The notes: generated by a model from the letters alone, not told the origin. DNA of 64,000 bases from Viridibacillus arenosi (GCF_001955655.1 NZ_MSPW01000006.1:124001-188000); one strand, 5' to 3'; shown: positions 37,720 to 47,364, counted from the stretch's first letter. A program made the numbers and translations.

Positions 37720-37836
37720 ATGGAGAAAATAAAAAAGTATCCATTAGCGAGATTAAATAGAGCACAAATAGAGAAAGCTGTAGCCACAATTAAAACCAAC
37801 GAACAAGGAAGGTTAGGTGGCTACCGATGGAATTAG
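37720..37836 (+). CDS. Small protein overlapping the zinc-ribbon gene
   Basis: A 38-residue basic frame (MEKIKKYPLARLNRAQIEKA ... RLGGYRWN). It lacks a strong ribosome site, but its end overlaps the next ATG by 10 bases and provides that gene's AAGGAAGGTTAGGTGG region, which suggests coupling. The family is not recognised. It may be a real small gene or a leader. Confidence 0.4.
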   Translation: MEKIKKYPLARLNRAQIEKAVATIKTNEQGRLGGYRWN

Positions 37837-38042
37837 AGAAAAAACTATATTGCTACAACTGCAAGGAAGAAACAGTGTATCAAAAAAGACGTAATAATAA
37901 CACGTATATGGAAAGTCATTGCAGGGAATGTGGTTGTTTTGAATGGCAGAATAGAGCAGTAGAAAGTGAAGTAAAGAAATGGGCAGAGTATAATTTAGTA
38001 AAAGGAATACCGAACTTTGAAGAAGTACAGAGAATTATTTAA
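37827..38042 (+). CDS. Small zinc-ribbon protein
   Basis: A 71-residue protein with two CxxC pairs (CYNC at residues 9-12 and CREC at 32-35) that would hold one zinc ion, followed by a charged helix (WAEYNLVKGIPNFEEVQ). It could bind nucleic acid or a protein partner. The family is not recognised. AGGTGG lies upstream of the ATG. Confidence 0.65.
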   Translation: MELEKKLYCYNCKEETVYQKRRNNNTYMESHCRECGCFEWQNRAVESEVKKWAEYNLVKGIPNFEEVQRII

Positions 38043-38144
38043 TCGAATAGCTTAAATCCAGGACAGCATGTTTTTTATCTTTAAAATATATCTGCTAAAT
38101 AAACATCCCACTTAAATTAATACTTTTAAGAAGGCTCAGAGTGT

Positions 38145-38190
38145 ACAAAAGGCATCGAGAAGTCAATTCTCATTGCCTTTTGTCTTTTTT
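38145..38190 (+). terminator. Terminator after the zinc-ribbon gene
   Basis: Hairpin ACAAAAGGCA ... TGCCTTTTGT with a T run behind it, about 100 bp past the stop codon. Confidence 0.8.
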
Positions 38191-38355
38191 ACATTCTTTT
38201 TTTAGGTTTAAACAATAGGATAATTCATTTAATTAACCGTACTTTTCAATAACCTTCCCACTATTAAGCTGCTCGCCATGTCTAAGTGACGAGCTTAATT
38301 ATTTTCCTTATCTCAAAAATACTGTTTATAGTAGGCTGTCATAGTTACACATTCA

Positions 38356-38482
38356 GTTGATTGGAGCGGAGTGCGGCGACTCCAGCGGGAAAAGCGGGAT
38401 AGTCGAGACCCTAGACTAAGCATAGCGAAGGAAGCGGCTCGGCCCCGCCCGCGGAAAGCGTCCGCACGCAGCGGAAATCAAC
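38356..38482. repeat. GC-rich foldback repeat, copy 1
   Basis: A 127-bp unit starting GTTGATTGGAGCGGA and ending GCGGAAATCAAC, so its ends are inverted (GTTGATT/AATCAAC). It is strikingly GC-rich against its AT-rich surroundings. A shorter copy lies at 47615-47713. Similar dispersed intergenic repeats are known in Bacillus-group genomes. Confidence 0.85.
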
Positions 38483-38520
38483 GGCCTTATTCATACATAT
38501 GTATTGTAAAAAGAAAAAGG

Positions 38521-38558
38521 CTGTAGACAAACTCTAAATTCTTCGAGTTTGTCTACAG
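38521..38558. terminator. Hairpin accompanying GC-rich repeat copy 1
   Basis: CTGTAGACAAACTC ... GAGTTTGTCTACAG. Nearly the same hairpin stands behind copy 2 (47746-47784), so repeat and hairpin move or evolve as one unit. Confidence 0.75.
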
Positions 38559-38688
38559 TATGAGCCTTCCTAAATTAACTTTTAAGAGGGCTTAAAGTCC
38601 TTGGGTAATTGGAAGCGCTATTATAAAAATACTTATTGTCAATGGGTGAGAAAATACATACAATTAGACAGAACGGAGGTATTTCTAC

Positions 38689-38820
38689 ATGAAAAAAGCT
38701 TATTTAGCCAACAGTCTGTTCAGTTTAGGCAATCTATTTGTTAATGGACTTCAGAATGGTGAAATTGCTACTACGAAGCAAGAAGTAACCGAGGCTTTCA
38801 AAATGCATTACTCTCCATAA
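38689..38820 (+). CDS. Short protein, possibly a truncated nucleoside deoxyribosyltransferase
   Basis: A 43-residue frame with GGAGGT well placed before the ATG (MKKAYLANSLFSLGNLFVNG ... KMHYSP). The first 15 residues look like the start of nucleoside 2-deoxyribosyltransferase-like proteins (KKAYLANSLFSLG), but that enzyme is over 130 residues, so this is at most a remnant. The match is weak. Confidence 0.35.
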   Translation: MKKAYLANSLFSLGNLFVNGLQNGEIATTKQEVTEAFKMHYSP

Positions 38821-38892
38821 TTTTAATGGTTATTTACCTTATTATTCTTTCAAAATTACTAGGTTACCATTAAAAAGGAGTTTATTTAGATT

Positions 38893-39801
38893 ATGTGGTT
38901 TTTATTTGCAATATTAACATGGCTCTCATGGGGAGCAGCGAACTTATTTTATAAAAAGGGCTCAGATACAAATGACAAAAATAGTCATATTAAAATAACG
39001 ATTATGGTTGGTCTTGTTATGGGGATTCACGCAACGATCTATATGTTCGTGAAAGGTTTAGAATTCCATCCACAAGATATGTTAACGTATTTGCCTGTTT
39101 CAACATTGTATATTGTTTCAATGGTTTTTGGTTATGTTGGGTTACGTTATTTAGAGTTATCCATTGCAGCACCAGTGCAAAATGCTTCAGGTGCGGTTAC
39201 AACGATTTTACTATATATGTTCTTTCCACAAGAAGTTACTTGGATACATTTTGCAGGTATCATTGCTATTACAGCCGGCGTTATTTGGATTGCTGTTATT
39301 GAAAAACAACAGGACGATGCATTATTACGTTCTCAAAAAGTTAAAATTGAACGTAAATATCAATTTGGATTTTTCGCAATGTTATTCCCGATTTTATACG
39401 CATTAATAGATGGGGTTGGAACTTTCGCTGACGGTATCTACTTAGATGAGTTAACAATTATGACTGAAGATGCTGCTCTACTAGCATATGAATATACATT
39501 CTTTATAGTAGCAGTTGTATGCTTTATCTATCTTCGCTTCTATAAAAAAGTTAAATTCAATGTATTTAAAGAGCGTGATCGTACATACGCAGCAGTTTTA
39601 GAAACTATTGGTCAGTTCTTCTATGTGTACGCAATTTCAGCATATGCGTTTATTTCCGCGCCAATTATTTCATCATACTGTATTTTCTCAATTATACTAT
39701 CGCGTATTTTCTTAAAAGAAAAACTAACAAAGAAACAATACTTCGTCATTGCAATTATTATGCTAGGTATTGTCATCCTTGGTCTTGCTGACGAATTATA
39801 A
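38893..39801 (+). CDS. EamA/DMT-superfamily transporter
   Basis: A 302-residue membrane protein with about ten hydrophobic helices in two EamA-like halves (LFAILTWLSWGAANLFYKKG at the start, IISSYCIFSIILSRIFLKEKLTKKQYFVI near the end). It probably exports or imports small metabolites. The substrate is not evident. AAGGAG lies upstream of the ATG. Confidence 0.87.
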   Translation: MWFLFAILTWLSWGAANLFYKKGSDTNDKNSHIKITIMVGLVMGIHATIYMFVKGLEFHPQDMLTYLPVSTLYIVSMVFGYVGLRYLELSIAAPVQNASGAVTTILLYMFFPQEVTWIHFAGIIAITAGVIWIAVIEKQQDDALLRSQKVKIERKYQFGFFAMLFPILYALIDGVGTFADGIYLDELTIMTEDAALLAYEYTFFIVAVVCFIYLRFYKKVKFNVFKERDRTYAAVLETIGQFFYVYAISAYAFISAPIISSYCIFSIILSRIFLKEKLTKKQYFVIAIIMLGIVILGLADEL

Positions 39802-39805
39802 TTGT

Positions 39806-39841
39806 AAAACGTCAATCGAAAAATCGATTGGCGTTTTTTTG
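39806..39841 (+). terminator. Terminator of the EamA transporter
   Basis: Hairpin AAACGTCAATCGA ... TCGATTGGCGTTT followed by a T run. Confidence 0.88.
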
Positions 39842-39897
39842 TTTTGAACAATAATAAGAATAATTTTTTGTCCTAAAACCATAGTTATAAATCCTTT

Positions 39898-40243
39898 CTA
39901 TTTTCGCTTACCAAAATTAATAACGAATGCACCGATGCATCGCCATGAATTTAAAATTACGAGTACATGTTCTGACGTGTCTTTGGGAACAATGATATCA
40001 AGGTAACCGTCTTTATACTAAGAATCATAATCGATAGTATTCCAGCTCTTTGTTATTTTCTCGATGGCATTATATTTTTTAGGCTAAACTGCAACGCCAC
40101 CATCAAACATCTTTTTCATTAGATAAGCAATTTGTTTAGGCGAAAAGAGTACATAGAGTGTAAATAGTAATAGGATCGTTGTGAAAACGAAAATGCCTGT
40201 CCGATGTTTCTTCAATAGAGTGACCGGTTTTCCTTCTATCAAT
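39898..40243 (-). pseudogene. Broken alpha/beta hydrolase (lipase-like), N-terminal part
   Basis: One minus-strand frame reads LLKKHRTGIFVFTTILLLFT, LYVLFSPKQIAYLMKKMFDG, GVAV, stop, PKKYNAIEKITKSWNTIDYD, S, stop, YKDGYLDIIVPKDTSEHVLV and ILNSWRCIGAFVINFGKRK. This is the membrane-anchored start of an alpha/beta hydrolase, whose oxyanion motif would be HGGAFVGG; here the region is corrupted (SWRCIGAFVINFG). Two in-frame TAG codons and loss of the catalytic part show decay. Confidence 0.7.
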
Positions 40244-40332
40244 CTGCAATCTATTATGGCATAATTTGTCGTGGGCTTCGAATGCTGTTCTATTGAAAAT
40301 AGGATTTATAAATTTTTTGAGGTGAAACATAA

Positions 40333-40794
40333 ATGTATAAGAGAAAACGACTTTTACAAGGAATACTTGTAATTTCAGCATTAGAGATGCTGTATTATTA
40401 TTTTATAGGGAAACAATATCTTTTCATAAATGGTCTTGGGGATATGCCTTTTTACATTATTGGCGGTAATGCATTATTATTTGTAGCTTACTTTATATTG
40501 GTTGAGAAAAGTAACATTAGAAAAAAGAATGCACTTATCATTATTGCCTATGCACTTTTAATCATAGCTCCGTTCTATTTCCAAAAGCATGTACCGAGTT
40601 TTAATGTAGATGATGCAACGCAAATTATTTCGCGAACTGAGGGCGGGAAAGTTGTGAAAGACCGCAAATTTAGCGGGACGATTGTCGACTATTCTGGACT
40701 AGAAGTATATATTATTACGCTTGAAAAGGATAAAGAAGTTTCGCGTTATGCATTTGATCCATATACTGAAAAATATTATGCATTTGCGAATTAG
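40333..40794 (+). CDS. Hypothetical membrane protein
   Basis: A 153-residue protein with three hydrophobic segments (about 8-26, 38-58 and 68-84) and a soluble C-terminal domain (about 90-153, FNVDDATQIISRTEGGKVVK). The family is not recognised. TTGAGGTG precedes the ATG. It ends 15 bp before the OsmC-like gene, so the two are probably cotranscribed. Confidence 0.7.
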   Translation: MYKRKRLLQGILVISALEMLYYYFIGKQYLFINGLGDMPFYIIGGNALLFVAYFILVEKSNIRKKNALIIIAYALLIIAPFYFQKHVPSFNVDDATQIISRTEGGKVVKDRKFSGTIVDYSGLEVYIITLEKDKEVSRYAFDPYTEKYYAFAN

Positions 40795-40809
40795 AAATGA
40801 GGTTTGACA

Positions 40810-41259
40810 GTGGCAGAACATAGTTTTCATTTGACTGCAAATTGGCCAGGTGGTCGTAATGATGTCGGCACAATCGCATCAGGTCAATTACAAACAAAAG
40901 TATCTATTCCCCATGAAATGGACGGGCCAGGAATTGGCACTAATCCTGATGAGATGCTGTTAGGCGCTGCTGCGACTTGTTATATTATTACATTAGCTGC
41001 AATGCTTGAACGATCAAGTATTAATGTAGAGAGCCTATCGATGCAATCTGAAGGAATCGTTGATGTAACGAATGGCGTCTTTACGTATAAGAAGATTATT
41101 CACAAACCAGAAATCACCTTATCAAGCGGCACAACGGTACGAGATGCTAGTTTAACGCAAAAGCTTGCAGAAAAAGCAGAAAAAACATGTATGATCAGTA
41201 AGGCAATACAAGGGAATGTTGCACTTGAATTGCAAGTGCATTTAAAAATAGAAGAGTAA
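40810..41259 (+). CDS. OsmC/Ohr-family peroxiredoxin-like protein
   Basis: A 149-residue protein of the OsmC superfamily with the two reactive cysteines in AAATCYIITLAAML and KTCMISKAI. It should reduce organic hydroperoxides. The start is GTG at 40810, 7 bases after ATGAGGT; a TTG at 40804 lies too close to that site. Confidence 0.9.
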   Translation: MAEHSFHLTANWPGGRNDVGTIASGQLQTKVSIPHEMDGPGIGTNPDEMLLGAAATCYIITLAAMLERSSINVESLSMQSEGIVDVTNGVFTYKKIIHKPEITLSSGTTVRDASLTQKLAEKAEKTCMISKAIQGNVALELQVHLKIEE

Positions 41260-41265
41260 GATGAG

Positions 41266-41308
41266 CTGCTAAGTATTCGTTAAAAATCGATTACTTAGCA
41301 GTTTTTTT
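41266..41308. terminator. Terminator between the OsmC-like and DJ-1-like genes
   Basis: CTGCTAAGTA ... TACTTAGCAG hairpin with T run, between convergent genes. Confidence 0.85.
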
Positions 41309-41344
41309 ATGAATTGAGAACATATCAGCTTAATTTACTTTTGT

Positions 41345-41929
41345 TTAGGCAAATCCCATGAGGTCTTTCACATGATGAGTATTTTCTTTTGTCGTTAGCA
41401 TTTCAAGCAATAGGAACGCGACATCAAAAGCAGTACCTGGGTTTGATGATGTTATGATATGGCCATCTTGAACAATTCTCTCATTTTGTACATTTACGCC
41501 AAAATTCTTTAACTGTTCTTTTCTTATACTTGTTGGGTGATCGTAAGTTGTAGCTTTTCTATTTGTTAAAATGCCACTTTTACCAAGTGCTAACGATGCT
41601 ACACAAATACTAGCGATAGGCTTTTGTCTTGCATCAAAATGACGGATTATGTTAGAAAATGATTCACTAAATGCATCGTTATAAAAGCCTGCCTCTTCAA
41701 ATCCTCCTGGAATAGCTAATGCGTCAAATTCGTCTAATTGAATGTCATGAATCGTTTTTTCAGGGACGACATTGAAATTCCATGTGCAAGTTAATTTATC
41801 TCGAAGACCGACTGTCACAACCTCAGTCGAGCCGTCGCCTTCCCATTTGTTCCAACCAAGCACATCTGTAAATACGCTAGCCTCTACTGCTTCAAAGCCA
41901 TCTGCTAATAACAATAATATTTTTTTCAT
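41345..41929 (-). CDS. DJ-1/PfpI-family protein
   Basis: A 194-residue glutamine-amidotransferase-fold protein with the family start (KKILLLLADGFEAVEASVF) and the nucleophile elbow SICVASLALGKSGIL, where Cys is the reactive residue. Related proteins are glyoxalases, deglycases or chaperones. AGGGA precedes the ATG. Confidence 0.9.
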   Translation of the reverse strand: MKKILLLLADGFEAVEASVFTDVLGWNKWEGDGSTEVVTVGLRDKLTCTWNFNVVPEKTIHDIQLDEFDALAIPGGFEEAGFYNDAFSESFSNIIRHFDARQKPIASICVASLALGKSGILTNRKATTYDHPTSIRKEQLKNFGVNVQNERIVQDGHIITSSNPGTAFDVAFLLLEMLTTKENTHHVKDLMGFA

Positions 41930-42069
41930 TTCTTAAATCCCTCCAATACCTTTATTTTAATTGACCAAATAAGTGGATTACATGAGTTGAAAAAGGATAT
42001 ATCTTTAAATGGATTTATATTATAAGGATTTTGAGTTATTCTATTTAATAAAAAAAGGTGAGTGGAAAA

Positions 42070-42510
42070 ATGGATCAAATAGATAAAAAGATAGTAAGGG
42101 AATTACAGTTAAATGCCAAAATTTCTATGAAAGAATTAGCAGAAATCGTTCATTTATCGGCTCCGGCAGTTATAGAGAGAGTTCGAAAGTTGGAAGAACA
42201 GCAAATAATTGAGGGTTATCATGCGAGTGTTGCATTGAAAAAAATAAATCGTCCAATGCGTGCAATTATTTTGTTCGAGTCAAAGGACTGTAAAGCATTA
42301 GCGAATTTTTGTCATAATCATCCTGATGTACTTGAGTGTTACAGAGTGGCGGGCGAGATTAGTTATATTGTCAAAATAGCAACGCATTCTGTAGAGAGTT
42401 TAGAGCAATTTATTGATGACTCCATGCAATATGGTACACCTTCAACAAATATTGTATTATCATCGCATGAAAAGAAGGTAATAGAACCATTTATAGTGGA
42501 AGAGAAATAA
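42070..42510 (+). CDS. Lrp/AsnC-family transcriptional regulator
   Basis: A 146-residue regulator with an N-terminal helix-turn-helix (about 3-55, IDKKIVRELQLNAKISMKEL, LSAPAVIERVRKLE) and a C-terminal RAM domain that binds amino acids (about 65-140). The ATG at 42070 is preferred over the GTG at 42058 because AAGGTGAG lies just before it. It is upstream of hutH on the same strand and may control it, but this is only inferred from position. Confidence 0.92.
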   Translation: MDQIDKKIVRELQLNAKISMKELAEIVHLSAPAVIERVRKLEEQQIIEGYHASVALKKINRPMRAIILFESKDCKALANFCHNHPDVLECYRVAGEISYIVKIATHSVESLEQFIDDSMQYGTPSTNIVLSSHEKKVIEPFIVEEK

Positions 42511-42846
42511 TTAAAGGAGTGTCATCGTAAGTAAATTTTTCTTGAAGTTTTAAGCGTTCGGTAAAAAAGGTACTATTTAGTCTCTATCATAATCCTGTAT
42601 AAAAAATAAAGAAACTAGATAAAAGTTTATTGTTATTCAGCAACTTTATCCTGCTAAAATACTACATTGATAGCACATGAGAAATTTTTACTTTTTTACA
42701 AAAAGTACTTAATTTCAGTCTGATTTTATGTAGAATGAATGTAGTATATTAGGGAAATTTCTTATTCAGTTCGTCTTCTTGGTTGTTCATAAAAGGCGAA
42801 AAGTTTACTGGAATTTTCACGATGATAAAGAGGAAGTGACTGTTGA
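42511..42846. other. Gene-free stretch upstream of hutH
   Basis: AT-rich intergenic DNA of 336 bp with no supportable gene, terminator or known RNA. It should contain the hutH promoter. Confidence 0.4.
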
Positions 42847-44334
42847 ATGATTATATTAGACGGAAAGAACTTATCATTGGCGGATTTAAATGTCATTCTA
42901 AATGAGAACGTCAAAGTTGAATTAGATAATGATGCGATAGAACTTGTTAAGAAAAGCCGATTAGCTGTTGAGAAAATTGTACGTGAAGATCAAACTGTCT
43001 ATGGTATCAATACAGGTTTCGGTAAGTTTAGTGATGTGAAAATTGCAGAAGAAGATACACGACATCTTCAACTCCATTTAATCCGTTCACATGCTTGTGG
43101 TATAGGTGCGCCTTTTGCTGAAGTCGTTTCTCGAGCAATGGTCGTTCTTCGTTTGAATGCATTGTTAAAAGGTTTTTCAGGTATTCGAATAGAAGTTCTA
43201 GAACGTCTTGCGTATATGGTAAATAACCGAATTCATCCCGTCATTCCACAGCAAGGGTCGCTTGGTGCATCGGGTGATTTGGCGCCATTATCACATTTAG
43301 CTTTAGTACTAATTGGTGAAGGTTATGTTTGGCAAAAGAATGAGCAAGTACCAGCGGCTGATGTTTGGCAAACTCATAATTTGGAACCGATTACATTAGA
43401 GGCAAAAGAGGGATTAGCATTAATAAATGGTACCCAAGCAATGACAGCTCAAGGCGTTGTCAATTATTTAGCAGCAAGTAAATTGGCTTATGACAGCGAA
43501 TGGATTGCAGCAATGACGATGGAGTCTTTATTTGGAATTGTCGATGCCTTCCATCCAGCGGTTCATGAGGCGCGTGGCTATCAGGAACAAATGGACGTTG
43601 CAGAACGTATGCGTAATTGGTTAGCTGGTAGTCAATTAGCGACTAAACAAGGGGAGAAGCGAGTGCAAGATGCTTATTCTCTACGTTGCATTCCGCAAAT
43701 TCACGGGGCTAGCTGGCAAGTACTCAACTATGTGAAAGAGAAGCTTGAAATTGAAATAAATGCTGCTACGGATAATCCGCTTATTTTCGATGATGGTGAT
43801 ACAATTATTTCAGGTGGGAATTTTCACGGTCAACCCATCGCGTTTGCAATGGATTTCTTGAAAATAGGTATGGCCGAATTAGCAAACGTTTCTGAACGTC
43901 GAATTGAACGTCTCGTAAATCCTCAGTTAAGCGAAGGGTTACCGGCATTTTTAAGCCCACAACCAGGTTTGCAATCTGGAGCAATGATTTTACAATATGC
44001 AGCAGCAAGTCTTGTATCTGAAAATAAAACATTGGCGCATCCAGCATCCGTAGATTCTATTCCATCTTCAGCCAATCAAGAAGATCATGTCAGTATGGGA
44101 ACAATAGGTTCAAGACATGCTTATCAAATAATTGAAAATGCTAGAAGAGTGTTAGCAATAGAAGCTATTTGTGCAGCACAAGCAGTTGAATATAGAGGCG
44201 TAGAGAAAATGTCTAAAGCGCTTTATACTAAATGGCAAGAAGTGCGCGCAGTTGTTCCTACAATTAATGAGGATCGAATTTTTAGCGAAGATGTAGAAAA
44301 GCTCTCTGATTGGTTATCACCAATCAATCATTAA
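42847..44334 (+). CDS. hutH: Histidine ammonia-lyase
   Basis: A 495-residue aromatic amino acid lyase that turns histidine into urocanate and ammonia. It has the MIO-forming Ala-Ser-Gly in [15 protein letters not shown], the catalytic tyrosine loop [14 protein letters not shown] and NGTQAM. The normal hut partners (hutU, hutI, hutG, hutP) are absent from the window, so the gene stands alone behind an Lrp-type regulator. GAGGAAGTG is upstream of the ATG. Confidence 0.95.
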   Translation: MIILDGKNLSLADLNVILNENVKVELDNDAIELVKKSRLAVEKIVREDQTVYGINTGFGKFSDVKIAEEDTRHLQLHLIRSHACGIGAPFAEVVSRAMVVLRLNALLKGFSGIRIEVLERLAYMVNNRIHPVIPQQGSLGASGDLAPLSHLALVLIGEGYVWQKNEQVPAADVWQTHNLEPITLEAKEGLALINGTQAMTAQGVVNYLAASKLAYDSEWIAAMTMESLFGIVDAFHPAVHEARGYQEQMDVAERMRNWLAGSQLATKQGEKRVQDAYSLRCIPQIHGASWQVLNYVKEKLEIEINAATDNPLIFDDGDTIISGGNFHGQPIAFAMDFLKIGMAELANVSERRIERLVNPQLSEGLPAFLSPQPGLQSGAMILQYAAASLVSENKTLAHPASVDSIPSSANQEDHVSMGTIGSRHAYQIIENARRVLAIEAICAAQAVEYRGVEKMSKALYTKWQEVRAVVPTINEDRIFSEDVEKLSDWLSPINH

Positions 44335-44343
44335 ACAAACATA

Positions 44344-44393
44344 AAAACGCGTCTATTTAGTAGCTATTAGTTGCTAATAATAGACGCGTTTTT
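44344..44393. terminator. Terminator between hutH and the FAD oxidase
   Basis: AAAACGCGTCTATT ... AATAGACGCGTTTTT hairpin, usable from both strands between convergent genes. Confidence 0.88.
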
Positions 44394-44400
44394 ATATGAA

Positions 44401-45621
44401 TTAGATGACACCATTAGGGCGATCTAAAGTGACTAAATGGGCATCTTCGTTTTCATGACCCTGTATTAAATCTATTAAAATATTGGATCCAAGCATGCTA
44501 TAAACTGTACCGTTCCCTCCATATCCTAGTAAATAGAAATGGTTGGGCTGATTAGAATGCTCACCGATAAATGGTAAATTATCGATTGATTCACCGAAAG
44601 TAGCACCATACATATATTCAGCCTCTATTAGTTCGTGGGGGAATAGCTTTTGTAGCTCGTCCACTAACTTATCTGCGTGCTGATGGACAATGTTATCTGT
44701 TGAAGGTGCTTCAGGAGAATCCTCATCTAATCCACCTGCGATAATTCGATTATCAACAGTAGTACGAAGGTAAAGATAAGGGCGTTTTGTTTCCCAGATG
44801 AGTGCGCGCTTATACCAATTGTTTAATGATTTCATTGGTTTTGTCACGATAGCATAAGAACGATTTATCTCAGCACCTTGTCGCTTCCCGAATGGTAATG
44901 GTTCATAACCAGTCGTATAAATAACCTTTTTCGCACATAGTTCCTCTTTCGATGTATGAACAGTAATGATCCCTGTCTCTTCATCTTGGGGAGTATCTAG
45001 AACTTCAATTCCTTCCAGTAAATGTACTCCTTCTTCTTGCAGTTTTTCCAATAACCCTAGAACAAATTTATAAGGATTTATCTCTGCATCATTTTGAGTA
45101 ACTATCGCACCTGGTTTTTGAAAGGGCATATGATTTATTATTTCTTTAGCTGTCCAAAATTCACAAGGAAAGCCATTAGAAGATAACGCTTCATATTCCT
45201 TTTGTAGTCTTGATACATCTTCCTGCGAACTTGCATAGTAAATACTCGGTCTACGTATAAAGTCCGCACGATCCTGTAAAGTAATGGCGATTTCTTCAAG
45301 TTGTTCGATTGCTTGATAGCAAAGTTTATAAAAACGAATGGCATTTGCTTCACCAATTTGTTGTGCAAGCTCATGCAACATAATATCATTTGAAAATTGT
45401 AGCAAACCTGTATTTGCAGCAGTACTACCTGTACCAAACGGTCTTTTATCAATTATCGCTACTTTTAAACCTTCTTTAGCGAGTGTATATGCAGTTAATG
45501 TACCTGACATCCCACCACCAACAATAATAGCATCATAGCAATCTGACTTTTCTACCGGTAGCACTTTAAAACGTTTAGTAACTGTTGTTGGCCAATATAA
45601 AGAACCTTCATGTATATGCAC
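44401..45621 (-). CDS. FAD-dependent oxidoreductase, DAO/glycine oxidase-like
   Basis: A 406-residue flavoprotein with the dinucleotide-binding motif near the start (DAIIVGGGMSGTLTAYTLAK, residues 30-49), a FAD-site TGSTAANTGLL, and the C-terminal LLGYGGNGTVYSML typical of DAO-family enzymes such as YurR-like oxidases. It should oxidise an amino acid or related amine. The start is GTG at 45621, 9 bases after AAGGGGG. Confidence 0.9.
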   Translation of the reverse strand: MHIHEGSLYWPTTVTKRFKVLPVEKSDCYDAIIVGGGMSGTLTAYTLAKEGLKVAIIDKRPFGTGSTAANTGLLQFSNDIMLHELAQQIGEANAIRFYKLCYQAIEQLEEIAITLQDRADFIRRPSIYYASSQEDVSRLQKEYEALSSNGFPCEFWTAKEIINHMPFQKPGAIVTQNDAEINPYKFVLGLLEKLQEEGVHLLEGIEVLDTPQDEETGIITVHTSKEELCAKKVIYTTGYEPLPFGKRQGAEINRSYAIVTKPMKSLNNWYKRALIWETKRPYLYLRTTVDNRIIAGGLDEDSPEAPSTDNIVHQHADKLVDELQKLFPHELIEAEYMYGATFGESIDNLPFIGEHSNQPNHFYLLGYGGNGTVYSMLGSNILIDLIQGHENEDAHLVTLDRPNGVI

Positions 45622-45751
45622 TTTTTAATACCCCCTTACAAAGCTATTCATATTTACCCATAGAACGCACAACATAATCATTCTATCTAGATATTTGTTA
45701 TAATGAATGCTTGATAGATATTAAATTGAATAGATTGAGAGGATATATATA

Positions 45752-46639
45752 ATGAATGAGCAACCACATATTTTAGTAGTAGATGGAATGGCACTGTTAT
45801 TCCGTTCGTTTTTTGCAACAGCCCCGATGAACCAATTTTTTAGAAAAGAAGACGGTACACCGACAAATGGAGTACAAGGTTTTGCACGTCATGTTTTGAC
45901 TGCACAATCGATGATGAAACCGACTCATTTGGCAGTATGTTGGGATATGGGAGTACACACTTTCCGAAATGAGCTATTTGATGGCTATAAAGCAAATCGT
46001 CCGAGTCCACCAGATGAATTGAAGCCACAGTTTGATATGGCGAAGGAAGTATCCGAAATGATTGGCTGGAAAAATTTTGGTGAAGTAGGAATGGAAGCAG
46101 ACGATACAATTGGTTCAATCGTTGAAAAATGGAAGAATGATGCGAAGATAACAGTTGTCAGTGGCGATAAGGATTTATTACAGTTATTAAATCCTTCAAC
46201 TACTATTGCCTTAACGAAAAAAGGTTATACAGAATACAATGTCTATGATGTTCAACGTTTTGAGGAAGAATATGCAATTGCACCTGCATTATTTGCTGAT
46301 GTTAAAGCATTTATGGGCGATTCAAGTGACGGTTATCCTGGGGTTAAAGGTATTGGTCCTAAAACTGCTTTGAGCCTCATCCAAAAATATGGAACAGTGG
46401 ATGGTGTTTTAGCTGCGATTGATGAGCTTAAACCAGCACAACGTTCGAAAATCACAGAGTATGAAGAAATGTTAAGGTTGTCACATCAACTAGCAAAAAT
46501 TCATACAGAAGTACCTATTCATGCAACAATTGATGATTTATCATTGCCGTTACTAACGCAAGAGAAGCTTGATCAATTAACGATGGACGGTTATTCACTG
46601 ATTTCACGCCATGCAAAATCATTATTCCCGAACGGTTAA
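45752..46639 (+). CDS. 5'-3' exonuclease (flap-endonuclease family)
   Basis: A 295-residue nuclease like the free-standing exonuclease domain of DNA polymerase I (YpcP/ExoR type). Metal-binding acidic residues are in LVVDGMALLF, CWDMGVHTFRNELFDGYKANR, MEADDTIGS, SGDKDLLQL and MGDSSDGYPGVKGIGPKTA (with the helix-hairpin-helix). It would remove RNA primers or flaps. Its end overlaps the convergent peptidase gene by 18 bp. Confidence 0.93.
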   Translation: MNEQPHILVVDGMALLFRSFFATAPMNQFFRKEDGTPTNGVQGFARHVLTAQSMMKPTHLAVCWDMGVHTFRNELFDGYKANRPSPPDELKPQFDMAKEVSEMIGWKNFGEVGMEADDTIGSIVEKWKNDAKITVVSGDKDLLQLLNPSTTIALTKKGYTEYNVYDVQRFEEEYAIAPALFADVKAFMGDSSDGYPGVKGIGPKTALSLIQKYGTVDGVLAAIDELKPAQRSKITEYEEMLRLSHQLAKIHTEVPIHATIDDLSLPLLTQEKLDQLTMDGYSLISRHAKSLFPNG

Positions 46640-47143
46640 AGGCGTCATTTTTACAAAGTTAAGTACTTTTTGATTGGCTTTATAAGAGACTTCGCTTATT
46701 TGACTATCACGATTTTGTCCACCATTATCATGGATAATGAGAATGACATCGTTCTCAACCTCTTCATAACCAATGAGCGGTACCCAGTGATAGGCGTATT
46801 TGGGCTTTAAGTAAAAATGAAAAGAAAAATATTTATCAAACTTCATTGCAACCGGTCTTCCCGCGCGCAATTCAAACAAAGCATCATGAAAGCTACAGCT
46901 TTGAATAGACCAATCTGGCCCAACTATTTTCCGCATATTATGAATGAAGCGGTATTTAAAAAGGCCAATTGGTGTTGTTCCTAGCTGTTTATAAAGCTGA
47001 TTGATGCTTTTTGTTTTTTCATGAGGTAACAGATAATCTAACATGATAGCAGCGGTTGTTGGTCCACATGCAGAATTTCGGAATTTTTTAAGCACATTAT
47101 CGGCATGTTGGGATTGCCCATTTACAGGTAATTGAATGCGCAT
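46622..47143 (-). CDS. C39-like cysteine peptidase family protein
   Basis: A 173-residue protein with a papain-like catalytic set: Cys in NSACGPTTAAIML, His in AYHWVPLIGYE, and Asp in IIHDNGG. There is no signal peptide, so it is probably cytoplasmic. The start ATG at 47143 has GGAGGC upstream. Function beyond the peptidase fold is unknown. Confidence 0.85.
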   Translation of the reverse strand: MRIQLPVNGQSQHADNVLKKFRNSACGPTTAAIMLDYLLPHEKTKSINQLYKQLGTTPIGLFKYRFIHNMRKIVGPDWSIQSCSFHDALFELRAGRPVAMKFDKYFSFHFYLKPKYAYHWVPLIGYEEVENDVILIIHDNGGQNRDSQISEVSYKANQKVLNFVKMTPLTVRE

Positions 47144-47364
47144 ATAATTCGCCTCCATAAAAAGAATGTATGAATCTATACGAGATAGGATTCCGCTTGT
47201 AGATACCCATAAGAAAAATACAAACCTATCTCTAGTTACAATATATGAAGCGTTAGTTTAATCATTAATATAACAATCATGGATATGGGTATGTAATTGT
47301 TAGAACTTTTCATGAATAGAATACATAGTATATTACAAAATGTATAAGAAAAAACGGATAGACA

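Noticed and set aside
37720-38042. Toxin-antitoxin pair
   Set aside because: Two small overlapping frames are suggestive, but neither resembles a known toxin or antitoxin family.
40136-40381. Minus-strand 81-codon frame
   Set aside because: It is another frame of the decayed hydrolase region and has no recognisable features.
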